This document shows, one piece after another, positions 33,045-42,330 of a stretch of DNA of 51,267 nucleotides (within the stretch, counting starts at the first letter, position 1; every line of letters begins with the position of its first letter). The stretch is from Anaerolineae bacterium. Its GTDB lineage: Bacteria; Chloroflexota; Anaerolineae; JAADDB01. The translations under genes and the position numbers were made by a program. Where the stretch lies: positions 1-51,267 of the forward strand of contig WFWT01000144.1 of assembly GCA_015490995.1 (NCBI GenBank). The letters run 5' to 3'. Below the pieces are notes generated by a model. That model saw nothing but the letters and a program-made list of their open reading frames with translations, ran no database searches and was not told where the DNA came from.

Positions 33045-33953
33045 ATGGAGGTCGAGCGGTCAAAGGGGGCAGGGGGAACAATACGACTTCGGTGGCAAAG
33101 GGTAGGCCTCTTGCTGGTGGGGTTAGTGCTTTTTCTCGGGGCAAGGCCGACCCCGTCGGTGGGTGCCCAGGTGGCCCCTGATCGGCAGTTCTTGCCCTGG
33201 GTCGTCCGAGCGGTGCCCCCCGCGCGGTGGGTAGCCCAGACATCGGTTTTAAAATACGAAGTACAGGCCGGGGACACATTGTTTACGTTGGCCCTTCGTT
33301 TCCGCCGCCCCCTTCATCAAATGATGTGCGCCCTGCCCCCAGAACGCGATATGCGACGTCCTTTAGTGCCCGGCGAGACGATGTGGATTCCTCCTCGTAA
33401 CAGCGTGTGTCATGTGGTGGCGGCCGGCCACACTCTGCGCGCACTGGCCAGGGCCTATGGGAGTACCGAGGGGGATATCCTTCGTATGCCTCAGAACGAT
33501 CTGAGCACGCCGCCATACACACTTGTGCCCGGACAGCGGGTGCTCATACCGGTGCCTCCCGGCCTGGAAGTAGCGCCGTGGCCTTACGGTACCGGGCGTT
33601 TCCTCTTTCCCGTCTTGGGTGTGATCAGCCAGCCCTGGCGTGCCCAACACCGGGGACTGGACGTGGCCGCACCTCAGGGTCAGCCTGTGGTGGCCGCGGA
33701 TACGGGATGGGTCCGATGGGCCGGGTGGGATACGTCCGGTTATGGGTGGCTGGTGATTTTAGACCACGGCAACGGTTACCAAACGTATTACGCGCATCTG
33801 GACCAGATATGGGTGGCGCGAGGGGAGGTGGTGCTGCGTGGCCAACCCCTGGGGGTTGTCGGTTCCACCGGCAACAGCACCGGCCCACACCTGCACTTCG
33901 AGGTGCGGGATTACGGACGGGCCATTAACCCTCTGGACGTGCTTTACCGGTAG
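33045..33953 (+). CDS. LysM-M23 peptidoglycan endopeptidase
   Basis: A 302-aa exported protein. A basic N-terminus and hydrophobic segment (residues ~19-33) act as signal or anchor. There are two LysM domains: KYEVQAGDTLFTLALRF with LVPGETMWIPP, and HVVAAGHTLRALARAYG with LVPGQRVLIPV. The M23 (LytM) zinc peptidase has HRGLDVAAPQG (HxxxD), GYQTYYAHLD and GPHLHFEVRD (HxH). All zinc ligands are present, so it should be active on cell-wall cross-links. It overlaps the convergent DinB gene by 29 bases. Confidence 0.93.
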   Translation: MEVERSKGAGGTIRLRWQRVGLLLVGLVLFLGARPTPSVGAQVAPDRQFLPWVVRAVPPARWVAQTSVLKYEVQAGDTLFTLALRFRRPLHQMMCALPPERDMRRPLVPGETMWIPPRNSVCHVVAAGHTLRALARAYGSTEGDILRMPQNDLSTPPYTLVPGQRVLIPVPPGLEVAPWPYGTGRFLFPVLGVISQPWRAQHRGLDVAAPQGQPVVAADTGWVRWAGWDTSGYGWLVILDHGNGYQTYYAHLDQIWVARGEVVLRGQPLGVVGSTGNSTGPHLHFEVRDYGRAINPLDVLYR

Positions 33954-34932
33954 GGAGAGTCCCCTTTGCAAGGGCCTTCTGCACGTCGCGCAGGTGGCGT
34001 TGTTCGTGTACTCGGATGACCTTGAAGATTCCCTCCACGGTAACGTCGAAGCCCCCGGGGTGAGGGCCGGCCTTGTCCCAGTCCTCCGGGCCGACAGCCG
34101 CCAGCAGCGCCGCGGTCTGAGCCCGTGCGGCGTCCAGTTCGGCTAAACGCGCGGCCATGCTAAGCCCACGACGTTTGGCGGTCTCCCGGCGGTTGAATGT
34201 GTCCAGGTCGAAGTCGGTCACGGTGGTAGGTTCCCCGCGCAAGAGGGCCCACCCCACGGCCACGTGCCCTTGTTCTGCAGAGGCCAGATGGGCGATTACG
34301 TCTTGTACCGTCCAGTGTTCGGTGACCGGGGTGCGCCATGCGGCCGGTGAGAGGTCGGTGATCAAGGTTTTCACCTCCTGGCGGATAGCTTCCAGCCGCC
34401 ACCACAACCGGTCTTTGCGGAAGGGATCTTGCCACGAGGCGACGCGCGTCCAGGGAATGTCCAGCGCGCGTGCCATGTCTTGCATGTGATCCCACTCGTG
34501 AATCGCGAGCAGGTAGAAAACGCCGGCCACGCTGATGGTCGCGCCGGAGGGATGCCGGCCCTGCACGGCCAGCTGAGCGTTGCTCAGCGCGTACAAACGG
34601 GTTTTGGCCTCCGCGTGGGCGGCTTGCACTTCGGCCAACAGGGTGGTAGGGGAGCGGTGGCGACGCTTTTCTACCTGGCGTTGATTCCAGTAGTCGAGGT
34701 TAAAGTCGGCCGGCAATGCTCGACCGGCAAGAAAGCGCTCTACGGTGGCGAGCAAGCCGTGGCCGGCAGCCGCCAGGTGAGCGAGCGTGTCGTGTAACGT
34801 CCAGCCTGGATTGGCAGTAGGCCGTTGCCAGGTGGCCCCGTCAACAGCAGCAACGAGTTCCTCCAGCGCGGATAGGCTCTCGTCCAACGCAGCGGCCAGG
34901 GCTTCTCGGGAGAGAAAGTACGTGTGACTCAT
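33925..34932 (-). CDS. Tandem DinB/MDMPI-like domain protein
   Basis: A 335-aa protein made of two DinB-type four-helix bundles. Unit one has WTLHDTLAHLAAAGHG and IHEWDHMQDMARAL; unit two has WTVQDVIAHLASAEQGH and VHEQRHLRDVQKAL. Each unit keeps a first His and an HxxxH pair, so both can form the family's metal site. Relatives include mycothiol- or bacillithiol-dependent transferases and maleylpyruvate isomerase. The thiol cofactor and substrate are unknown. The ATG at 34932 has AGGAGG ~9 bases upstream. Confidence 0.88.
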   Translation of the reverse strand: MSHTYFLSREALAAALDESLSALEELVAAVDGATWQRPTANPGWTLHDTLAHLAAAGHGLLATVERFLAGRALPADFNLDYWNQRQVEKRRHRSPTTLLAEVQAAHAEAKTRLYALSNAQLAVQGRHPSGATISVAGVFYLLAIHEWDHMQDMARALDIPWTRVASWQDPFRKDRLWWRLEAIRQEVKTLITDLSPAAWRTPVTEHWTVQDVIAHLASAEQGHVAVGWALLRGEPTTVTDFDLDTFNRRETAKRRGLSMAARLAELDAARAQTAALLAAVGPEDWDKAGPHPGGFDVTVEGIFKVIRVHEQRHLRDVQKALAKGTLPTGKARPEG

Positions 34933-35216
34933 AATGATGTTCCTCCTCATCTGTGGGTAACCCCTCTACCTTCAAGCCAAGAGAAACCACGCCCGTGTAT
35001 TCCCAACAGGCGAGAGCGCTTTGGGGTCCTCGCGCGGCTTATGTTAGCATACAGCGGGTTGGCAGCTATATCCAACGCTCGTCTCACCTCAGGTTGGCCC
35101 AAACCGCCGGGAGCAAGCGTTCCTTCAAAGTGTGAATGGCAAGTCCACAGGACACACGCGGGTTTTCCCGAACCGACGATTGTGGGCGGTGGTGTAAACA
35201 AGTGGATGATGGTATC

Positions 35217-37496
35217 GTGAACAAAAGAGAACAGGCCCCGGTCCACTCGGCGAGGCATGGTGAAGTCTTGACGGGGGTGGTGGAACGCATCACCTATCAT
35301 GACGAGGAGACTGGATACACCGTGGCCCGCGTGACCCCAGAGGGCAAGGATGACTTGGTGACGGTGGTAGGACCCATGATGGGGGTCAATGTGGGCGAAA
35401 CCATTCGATGTCACGGACGGTGGGTGGTCCACCCCCAGTACGGGCGTCAATTTCGGGCCGAACGGGTGGAAACGGTGTATCCGGCCACACTGGCCGGTAT
35501 CGAGAAGTACCTGGGTTCAGGGTTGATCAAGGGCATAGGGCCGGTTATGGCCCGGCGTATCGTGCAACACTTTGGCCTGGACACCTTGCGAGTCATTGAC
35601 GAGGAGCCTGACCGCTTGCTGGAAGTGCTGGGCATTGGGCCTAAGCGGCTGAGCCTTATTAAAGCCGCCTGGGAGGAACAGCGACACATTAAGGACGTGA
35701 TGCTCTTCCTGCAGAGTCACGGGGTCAGCACAGGGTTAGCGGTGAAGATTTACAAGCACTATGGCAACGAAGCCTTACAGGTTTTACAGAGTGACCCTTA
35801 CCGGCTGGCGCGGGAAGTACACGGTATCGGCTTCATCACCGCGGACCGGATTGCGCGCCACCTGGGTGTGCCTGAGGACGCTCCCGAGCGCATCGCGGCC
35901 GCTGTGGCGTATCTCCTCGGCGAGGAGGCGGACCAGTCAGGGCACGTATACCTGCCCCGTTCGGAGTTAATTGCCCGGGCCACCGCGTTGCTTCAGGTGG
36001 CGCCGGAGAAGGTGGAAGAAGCCATTGCTACTCTGATGGAACAGGAGGTGATTAACCTGGAGCCGGTACGCGAGGGAGCTGCCGGGCAGAGGACCGTGGC
36101 CGAGGAACAGGCGGTGTATTTAACGCCTTTTTATCGAGCGGAAGTCGGTGTGGCTCACCGCCTGCGTCGGCTGCTGGCAGCCCATCAGGACACGCTCTGG
36201 CACAGTCGACTGTACATGTTTCAGCAGTTTGACTGGTCGGCCGCCTTTGCGGCAATGGCCGTCGAAAGTGGGCTGAACCTCAACGCCGAACAGCAGGCAG
36301 CGGTCCGGACGGCGTTGACGTCGCCGGTAAGCGTGCTCACAGGAGGGCCGGGTACGGGAAAGACCACTACAGTGCGCGCGATTATCCGCCTTTTAGAGGC
36401 TGCGAAGGCCCGCTACGTGCTGGCGTCTCCCACCGGTCGAGCAGCCAAGCGGCTAAGTGAAGCCACCGGACGTCCCGCCCAAACCATCCATCGTTTGCTG
36501 GAAGTGGCACCCGGCAGTGACGGAGTGCGCTTTAAGCGCAACGATGAGAATCCCTTACCGGTGGACATGGTCATCGTGGATGAGGCGTCCATGCTCGACG
36601 TGCTCCTGACCAACCACCTGCTGAAAGCCATCCCACCGGGGGCTCATCTCCTCTTTGTAGGGGATGTGGACCAGCTTCCCAGCGTGGGTGCCGGCAATGT
36701 CCTGCGGGACATTATTCACTCGGGGGTGGTACCGGTAGTGCGCTTGCAACAGATCTTCCGCCAGGCGGAGGACAGCTACATCGTTGTGAACGCCCATCGT
36801 ATCCGGCAAGGACAGATGCCTGTCCTCGACAACCGTCGATCCCGGGATTTCTTTCTGTTCAAGGTGGATGATCCGGAGGTGGCGGCTAACTGGATTGTGG
36901 ACATTGTGTGTCATCGTATTCCTCGGCGGTTTGGCTTTACCCCTGATGAAATTCAAGTGTTAAGTCCCATGCACCGGGGGGCGGTGGGAGTCGCGCACCT
37001 GAACCAGCGCCTGCAAGAGGTCCTCAACCCTCCGGCAGCGGACAAACCTGAACGTCGTGTGGGAGGGCGGGTCTTCCGTTTAGGGGACCGGGTTATGCAA
37101 GTGCGGAACAACTATGACAAGGACGTGTACAACGGTGACTGGGGGCGCATTGTGCACATGGACCTGGAAATGCAATCTGTGGTGGTAGATTTTGACGGCC
37201 GACACGTGCGGTACGATGTTCTGGAGTTGGATGAGCTCACCCACGCGTACGCCATCAGCGTGCACAAAGCTCAGGGATCGGAGTATCCCGCTATCGTGAT
37301 GCCGGTCATGACAACCCACTACGTGATGTTACACCGAAACCTGTTGTACACCGCGATTACGCGGGCGAAACGTTTGGTGGTTCTGGTCGGTGAGCCCCGG
37401 GCTATCAGCATTGCCGTGCGGAATGCCAAACCCATCGCGCGGCATTCCGGATTGGCCCAAAGATTGGCAGACGAGGTGAAGGCAACGTACCCATGA
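35217..37496 (+). CDS. recD2: RecD2-type ATP-dependent DNA helicase
   Basis: A 759-aa SF1B 5'-3' helicase of the AddAB-independent RecD2 class. An OB-like N-domain (LTGVVERITYHDEETGYTV) is followed by helix-hairpin-helix repeats (GIGPVMARRIVQHFG, LGIGPKRLSLIKAAW, VHGIGFITADRIARHLG). Then come Walker A TGGPGTGKTTTV, motif II VIVDEASMLD, FVGDVDQLPSVGAGNVL and a C-terminal UvrD-C2 region with AYAISVHKAQGSEYPAIV and RNLLYTAITRAKRLVVLVG. It acts in DNA repair. I chose the GTG at 35217; an ATG at 35136 would add 27 atypical residues and has no SD. Its stop overlaps the next gene as ATGA. Confidence 0.95.
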   Translation: MNKREQAPVHSARHGEVLTGVVERITYHDEETGYTVARVTPEGKDDLVTVVGPMMGVNVGETIRCHGRWVVHPQYGRQFRAERVETVYPATLAGIEKYLGSGLIKGIGPVMARRIVQHFGLDTLRVIDEEPDRLLEVLGIGPKRLSLIKAAWEEQRHIKDVMLFLQSHGVSTGLAVKIYKHYGNEALQVLQSDPYRLAREVHGIGFITADRIARHLGVPEDAPERIAAAVAYLLGEEADQSGHVYLPRSELIARATALLQVAPEKVEEAIATLMEQEVINLEPVREGAAGQRTVAEEQAVYLTPFYRAEVGVAHRLRRLLAAHQDTLWHSRLYMFQQFDWSAAFAAMAVESGLNLNAEQQAAVRTALTSPVSVLTGGPGTGKTTTVRAIIRLLEAAKARYVLASPTGRAAKRLSEATGRPAQTIHRLLEVAPGSDGVRFKRNDENPLPVDMVIVDEASMLDVLLTNHLLKAIPPGAHLLFVGDVDQLPSVGAGNVLRDIIHSGVVPVVRLQQIFRQAEDSYIVVNAHRIRQGQMPVLDNRRSRDFFLFKVDDPEVAANWIVDIVCHRIPRRFGFTPDEIQVLSPMHRGAVGVAHLNQRLQEVLNPPAADKPERRVGGRVFRLGDRVMQVRNNYDKDVYNGDWGRIVHMDLEMQSVVVDFDGRHVRYDVLELDELTHAYAISVHKAQGSEYPAIVMPVMTTHYVMLHRNLLYTAITRAKRLVVLVGEPRAISIAVRNAKPIARHSGLAQRLADEVKATYP

Positions 37497-37993
37497 CGGC
37501 CAAACCATTGGTACGGTACACGGTGGTCAGTGTGTTGTGTTTGGATCCGCGACGCCGCGCGGTCCTGCTGGTAGAACAGCAACGTCGCGGGGATGGTGAG
37601 CCGGCGTGGTCTCTTCCCGGTGGAACGTGGGAGATAGACGAGTCGGCGGAACAGGCGGCTATCCGGGAGACAAAGGAGGAGACCGGCCTGGACATTGTGT
37701 TGAAGGGGTTGTACGACAGTCGGGTGGAAGTGATGGAGATGCCGGATATGCGGGTGGCTGCTTTCATTCTCACGTACGAAGGGGAGTGCGTGGGGGGAGA
37801 ACTGCGACCCCAAGACCCCGATGGCCAGATCCGGCAGGCAGCATGGGTGCCTGTAGAGGCGTTGGATAGGTTTACGTTTCAGTTTCCCGCTCAGCGGGAC
37901 TTGATCAAGCGGTATGTGCGGGAGCGGTGGGGCATCTGGCCGGCCCCTTACCTGTCCCATCCTACCCCACGGGTGGAGGATGAAACGTCATGA
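37493..37993 (+). CDS. NUDIX hydrolase
   Basis: A 166-aa protein with the Nudix box at residues 44-66: [16 protein letters not shown] followed by TKEETGL, giving the REx2EE metal site. It removes nucleoside-diphosphate derivatives such as oxidised dNTPs or ADP-ribose; exact specificity is unknown. It is coupled by ATGA overlaps to recD2 upstream and rdgB downstream, forming a genome-maintenance cluster. Confidence 0.92.
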   Translation: MTAKPLVRYTVVSVLCLDPRRRAVLLVEQQRRGDGEPAWSLPGGTWEIDESAEQAAIRETKEETGLDIVLKGLYDSRVEVMEMPDMRVAAFILTYEGECVGGELRPQDPDGQIRQAAWVPVEALDRFTFQFPAQRDLIKRYVRERWGIWPAPYLSHPTPRVEDETS

Positions 37994-38661
37994 CGGTGTT
38001 GCTGGTGGCTACCCACAACCCGGGCAAGGTGCGGGAGTATGCCCGGTTGCTCCGTGACCTGCCTGTACGGTTGACCTTCCTGGATGAGGTCGGCATTACG
38101 GAAGCAGTGCCTGAAACCGGTGCCACCTTTGAGGAGAACGCCGTGCTCAAGGCACGGGCGTATGCCCGGCGTACCGGACTCCTTACCCTGGCGGATGATT
38201 CTGGCCTGGAAGTGGATGCGCTGGGTGGGGCACCTGGGGTACACTCCGCGCGCTATGCGGGCCCCAACGCTACGGACATGGACCGCATACGCAAATTACT
38301 GGACGCGCTGGCCGGTGTGCCGCTCGAACGACGTACGGCGCGCTTTCGTTGCGTCATCGCGGTGGCCACACCGGAGGGGGAGGTGATCACCGCGGAAGGC
38401 ACCGTAGAAGGGTATATCGCTGAGGCCCCTCGCGGCAGCCATGGGTTCGGGTACGATCCCATCTTTTACCTGCCGGAACGAGACCGGACCATGGCCGAAC
38501 TGCTACCTGAGGAGAAGAATCGCTTGAGCCATCGGGCGCGAGCTGCTGAGGCGATTAAACCCCACTTGCGCGCGCTTTTATCCCGTAAAGGGCCCGGGTA
38601 CAATGACATCACCCGGCATGAGGTGCCGGGCAACCGCGGTGAGCCGTCTGGAAACGCATGA
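37990..38661 (+). CDS. rdgB: dITP/XTP pyrophosphatase (RdgB/HAM1)
   Basis: Hydrolyses non-canonical purine triphosphates (dITP, XTP) to monophosphates. Family motifs: [42 protein letters not shown] and [12 protein letters not shown]. The 223-aa length includes an extra ~22-residue polar tail after the usual end. The start overlaps the NUDIX stop (ATGA). Pairing with RecD2 and NUDIX suggests nucleotide-pool sanitation. Confidence 0.96.
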   Translation: MTVLLVATHNPGKVREYARLLRDLPVRLTFLDEVGITEAVPETGATFEENAVLKARAYARRTGLLTLADDSGLEVDALGGAPGVHSARYAGPNATDMDRIRKLLDALAGVPLERRTARFRCVIAVATPEGEVITAEGTVEGYIAEAPRGSHGFGYDPIFYLPERDRTMAELLPEEKNRLSHRARAAEAIKPHLRALLSRKGPGYNDITRHEVPGNRGEPSGNA

Positions 38662-38671
38662 GAGTGCGACG

Positions 38672-40288
38672 ATGCTCAGTCATCCTGTGCGACAATGGCA
38701 TTACTTGCTGGAAATCGCCCGTGCGCTGGCATCCAGCCTGGACCTGCGGGAGGTCCTTCAACTGATCTTGCAAAGCGCGGCCGAGATCCTTCAGGGGGAG
38801 ATCGGCCTCCTGGCCATGCGTACCCGGCGTGGACAGTTGCAGGTGGTGGCCACCTACGGCCTTTCCCGTCAGCACCTGCCCCGTTTCCGGCCGTTGCTGG
38901 ACGACATTCCCTATTACCGTACCGAGGAGGGATGGCACCTTTCCCGTCGGGACATTCTGGCCCGACTGCAGCTGGTAGCCGAAGCCACCGGCCTTGAGCT
39001 GCGGCAAGTGGTGGCCCTGCCGCTCACGGTAGAGGACGAATTCTTGGGCGTGATCTACATCTTTCGCACCTCAGAGCGTCCCTTTACCGTCGAGGAGGAA
39101 TACCTGCTCCACACTTTCGCCGACCACGCAGCCATCGCCATGCGAAATGCTCAGTTGTACACCGCGCTGCAGTTGGAGCGCAACCGGCTTGAGGCCATCA
39201 TTGAAAACAGTGCGGACGGGATAATGATCCTGGACGCGGATTGTCGGGTGGAGGTGATTAACAAGACTCTAAGCCGCATGACGGGCTGGCCGACGGAGAA
39301 GGCGCGCGGTAAGCCGGGCAATGCAGTGCTCCACTTGGAAAACGCCACCGGCCAGGAGCCCTGCGAACGCCTGGACCAGGGGGATATCCCCAAAGAGCCC
39401 ATGCACCGGGAGGGAGATATTATCCGTCCCGGCCACCGCCGAATTACGGTGGAGGTAACGTACACGCCTATTTTTGATGAACACGGGGAGCTTCAATATA
39501 TCATCGTCAACGTAAACGATATCACCCGCTTCCGCGAAGCCGAGGAAATGAAGTCGACCTTCATTTCCGTCATCTCCCACGAGTTGAAGACGCCGGTCGC
39601 GCTCATCAAAGGATATGCTGCCACGCTGCGGCGTGAGGATGTCCGGTGGGATGAGGAGACCATCCGCGAGGGGTTGGCCATCATCGAGGAGGAAGCGGAC
39701 CGTCTTACCGCGCTGATTGATAACTTGCTGGACGCGTCGCGCATCCAGGCGGGTGGGTTAACGTTGAAGTTTGAGGAAGTGGACTTGCGGCAGTTGATTC
39801 ACGCGGTGGCGGATCGGTTCCAGGCCCAGACCGCTGCCCATACGATTGTGGTGGACGTGCCTGAAGATTTACCCCACGTGTGGGCAGACCCGGAACGGGT
39901 GCGTCAGGTGCTGAGCAATTTGTTGAGCAACGCCATCAAGTATTCACCTGATGGAGGTGTGGTACGGGTTGGAGCCTGGGCAGAGAATGAGCATGTCACC
40001 GTGTATGTCGCGGACCAGGGCATCGGCATTCCAGAGGAGGAGCTGCCTTACATTTTTGATCGTTTTTACCGGGTTGATTCCACGTTACGTCGTCAGACCC
40101 AGGGGGCAGGCCTCGGGTTATACCTGGCGCGGGCGTTGGTGGAGGCCCACGGTGGCCGCATCTGGGTCCACAGCAAGCCGGGGGAAGGGTCTACGTTTTT
40201 CTTCACACTGCCGATAAGTACCGAATCGGGTACGCAGAGCGTGGAATCAGAGGTACGTTGGGAAGAGCAGGGCCCCGCGCCCTCTTAA
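38672..40288 (+). CDS. Soluble GAF-PAS sensor histidine kinase
   Basis: A 538-aa protein without membrane segments. A GAF domain (~15-165), PAS domain (~170-290), HisKA with phospho-acceptor His303 in SVISHELKTPVALIKGY, and HATPase with N box LSNLLSNAIKYS, DQGIGIPEEEL and GAGLGLYLARALVEAHGG complete a standard kinase. It senses a cytoplasmic signal. No response regulator lies next to it, so it is an orphan kinase. The ATG at 38672 follows the rdgB stop by 10 bases; a GTG at 38639 overlapping rdgB is the alternative. Confidence 0.9.
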   Translation: MLSHPVRQWHYLLEIARALASSLDLREVLQLILQSAAEILQGEIGLLAMRTRRGQLQVVATYGLSRQHLPRFRPLLDDIPYYRTEEGWHLSRRDILARLQLVAEATGLELRQVVALPLTVEDEFLGVIYIFRTSERPFTVEEEYLLHTFADHAAIAMRNAQLYTALQLERNRLEAIIENSADGIMILDADCRVEVINKTLSRMTGWPTEKARGKPGNAVLHLENATGQEPCERLDQGDIPKEPMHREGDIIRPGHRRITVEVTYTPIFDEHGELQYIIVNVNDITRFREAEEMKSTFISVISHELKTPVALIKGYAATLRREDVRWDEETIREGLAIIEEEADRLTALIDNLLDASRIQAGGLTLKFEEVDLRQLIHAVADRFQAQTAAHTIVVDVPEDLPHVWADPERVRQVLSNLLSNAIKYSPDGGVVRVGAWAENEHVTVYVADQGIGIPEEELPYIFDRFYRVDSTLRRQTQGAGLGLYLARALVEAHGGRIWVHSKPGEGSTFFFTLPISTESGTQSVESEVRWEEQGPAPS

Positions 40289-40325
40289 GACGACACATTC
40301 CCAAGGAGGCATGGAGTAAGGCACA

Positions 40326-40757
40326 ATGGCTTCAGACATCCTCGGGCCCATCGATCACGTAGCCTTTGTGGTGGAGGATTTGGACCGCGCGCTGGCCACG
40401 TATGTAGACCGTCTGGGATTTACGGTGTTGGAGCGTCGGGAGGTGCCGGACCAAGGTGTCCTTGTTTGTTTTCTGGACGCGACCCCGGTGCGCATTGAGT
40501 TGATCCAGCCGGTGCGGCCGGATACCGGGGTGGCCCGTTTCCTGCAAAAGCGAGGTGAAGGGCAGCATCACGTGTGTTTTCGGGTGTCCGACATCCGTCG
40601 GGCGCTGGCACGACTGGCCGAGGCCGGTTTCGAGATCATTGACCCCGAACCCCGACCGGGGTTGCACGGCCTGATCGCCTTTGTGCATCCCCGGAGTACG
40701 CACGGTGTGTTGATAGAGCTGGTGCAGGTGCTCCATGACACTCATCCTGGGCATTGA
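40326..40757 (+). CDS. mce: Methylmalonyl-CoA epimerase (VOC family)
   Basis: A 143-aa glyoxalase-fold protein. Typical epimerase segments are IDHVAFVVEDLDRALATY, EVPDQGVLVCFLD, RIELIQPVRPDTGVARFL, GEGQHHVCFRVSD and VHPRSTHGVLIELVQ. Metal ligands are the early His and the Gln/His and Glu of these segments. It interconverts (R)- and (S)-methylmalonyl-CoA in propionate metabolism. No mutase gene is in the window. It overlaps tsaD by 23 bases. Confidence 0.92.
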   Translation: MASDILGPIDHVAFVVEDLDRALATYVDRLGFTVLERREVPDQGVLVCFLDATPVRIELIQPVRPDTGVARFLQKRGEGQHHVCFRVSDIRRALARLAEAGFEIIDPEPRPGLHGLIAFVHPRSTHGVLIELVQVLHDTHPGH

Positions 40758-41949
40758 GACGTCCTGTGACGAGACAGGGGTAGCTATTGTGCGCGATGGG
40801 ACGCACATCGTCGCCCATCGCGTGGCTTCTCAGGCGGATTTGCACCGCCGATATGGGGGTGTTTTCCCGGAAGTCGCGGCCCGACAGCACGTGCTCACCA
40901 TCACGCCTTTGCTGCGGGAAGTGTTGGAGGAGGCCGGTGTTACCCTGCGCGATTTGGACGCTATTGCCGTGACGCGCGGACCAGGGTTGGTGGGGGCTTT
41001 ACTGGTGGGGGTGAACGTGGCCAAGGGGCTGGCGTGGAGTGCGGGTCGGCCCCTCCTGGGGATTAATCACCTGGAGGGGCACATTTACTCCAACTGGGTG
41101 CGCCCCCCCGACGCAGCACCCTCCTGGGCGCCACCCCCGTTCCCTAACCTGGTGCTTATCGTCTCCGGAGGGCACACGGAGCTGGTCTTGATGGAAGGGC
41201 ACGGAGTATACCGGCGTTTGGGAGGCACCCTGGACGACGCGGCCGGGGAGGCGTTTGACAAGGTGGCACGCGTGTTGGGGTTGGGCTACCCGGGTGGGCC
41301 GGCTATCCAGCGGGCTGCGATGGACGGCGATCCTCACCGTTTTGCCTTCCCCAACCCCCGCCAGCCAGGATTTAACTTCTCCTTTAGTGGCTTGAAAACC
41401 GCGGTGCTCCGTCAAGTGCAGGCCCTTGAACGGGCAGCCGGGGTGACTACCGGCATGGAACGTAAGCTGGTTCCGGTCGTAGAGGGTGTCCTGGATCCCC
41501 AAACGGTCGCGGATTTGGCAGCCAGTTTTCAACGGACCGTGGTGGAAGGGCTGGTCACTGCCGTGGTGGAGGCTGTCGAGGCGTTTCAGGTAGCACATGT
41601 CTGTGTGTGCGGCGGGGTGGCGGCCAACGCGTTGTTGCGTGAAGAGGTGACGCGTCGCTCTCCGGTGCCGGTCAGTGTGCCGCCGCTGTTTCTGTGTCTG
41701 GATAATGGCGTCATGATCGCGGCGGCAGGGCACTTCGCTTACCTGCGTGGACAGCGTGACGGTTGGGATCTCGATGTGGAAGCGGATCTGGCCCTGCCTG
41801 TCCGTCCGCTGGAAGCCTCACCACCAGGGCGTGAGCGCGAGGCTAAGCCAGCCCAGCATGAAGGCCACACCGCCCAGGGGAGCAGGCGCGGCCAGCGCGC
41901 GTCGCCGGAGGAACACACGGAGGTACAGGCTTCCGGAGAAGAGAATTAA
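40735..41949 (+). CDS. tsaD: tRNA threonylcarbamoyladenosine synthase subunit TsaD
   Basis: Transfers threonylcarbamoyl to A37 of ANN-decoding tRNAs. The ASKHA fold begins ILGIETSCDETGVAIV, the iron-binding His112 and His116 lie in NHLEGH, and FSGLKTAVL and CVCGGVAANALLREEV are typical, as is the late DNGVMIAAAG. The core should end near residue 361. Instead a ~43-residue, very polar tail reads through antisense to DUF423, giving 404 aa where ~340-360 is usual. TsaB, TsaC and TsaE are not in the window. Confidence 0.95.
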   Translation: MTLILGIETSCDETGVAIVRDGTHIVAHRVASQADLHRRYGGVFPEVAARQHVLTITPLLREVLEEAGVTLRDLDAIAVTRGPGLVGALLVGVNVAKGLAWSAGRPLLGINHLEGHIYSNWVRPPDAAPSWAPPPFPNLVLIVSGGHTELVLMEGHGVYRRLGGTLDDAAGEAFDKVARVLGLGYPGGPAIQRAAMDGDPHRFAFPNPRQPGFNFSFSGLKTAVLRQVQALERAAGVTTGMERKLVPVVEGVLDPQTVADLAASFQRTVVEGLVTAVVEAVEAFQVAHVCVCGGVAANALLREEVTRRSPVPVSVPPLFLCLDNGVMIAAAGHFAYLRGQRDGWDLDVEADLALPVRPLEASPPGREREAKPAQHEGHTAQGSRRGQRASPEEHTEVQASGEEN

Positions 41950-42186
41950 GCCCGCGAAGAAAAAAAGGGCAGCCCACTGAGCAGCCTGGCTATAAGGCCA
42001 CATTACCCGCATCACCGCGCTGAAGAGCGCGGCCAGAGAGTGGTAGAAGTGATAGCGCACCGCGGTTGTGAACACGTCCATTTCTTCAGGCGCATGGTGT
42101 GCCCGCAACCGATGGGTGCCTACGGCGCCCAGAAAGGTAGCTGTTAATCCTGAAAGGGCGGCCAGGGTGACGATCACCTCGGTCAT
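41818..42186 (-). CDS. DUF423 small membrane protein
   Basis: A 122-aa protein with four hydrophobic segments. The N-terminal LGAVGTHRLRAHHAPEEM and FTTAVRYHFYHSLAAL are hallmark DUF423 (YwdK-like) sequences, and the C-terminal GGVAFMLGWLSLAL completes the family. Function unknown. The ATG has GGGAGGTGATAC directly upstream. Its last 132 bases are antisense to the tsaD 3' end. Confidence 0.92.
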   Translation of the reverse strand: MTEVIVTLAALSGLTATFLGAVGTHRLRAHHAPEEMDVFTTAVRYHFYHSLAALFSAVMRVMWPYSQAAQWAALFFFAGLILFSGSLYLRVFLRRRALAAPAPLGGVAFMLGWLSLALTPWW

Positions 42187-42239
42187 GTATCACCTCCCGG
42201 CCGGGTGAGTTTCCCCTAAGCTCCACCTAGCATACGTTA

Positions 42240-42253
42240 TTTTCCCAGGAAAA
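42240..42253. promoter_or_regulatory. Palindrome in the DUF423-rlmD divergent region
   Basis: TTTTCC-CA-GGAAAA is a perfect 6-2-6 palindrome between two divergent starts, positioned as a possible operator. No convincing -35/-10 pair is placed around it. Confidence 0.25.
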
Positions 42254-42330
42254 GCCAGTTCGTTATCCTGGGTTTGGCCTGCAGGGCGCAGGGCCGTGAT
42301 GACCACGTGACATTAAGGAGCAGTCATCTT

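Noticed and set aside
40303-40325. Two-codon ORF (ATG GAG TAA) with AAGGAGG before the epimerase gene
   Set aside because: The SD is only 1 base from the ATG, too close for initiation, and no attenuation structure is evident.
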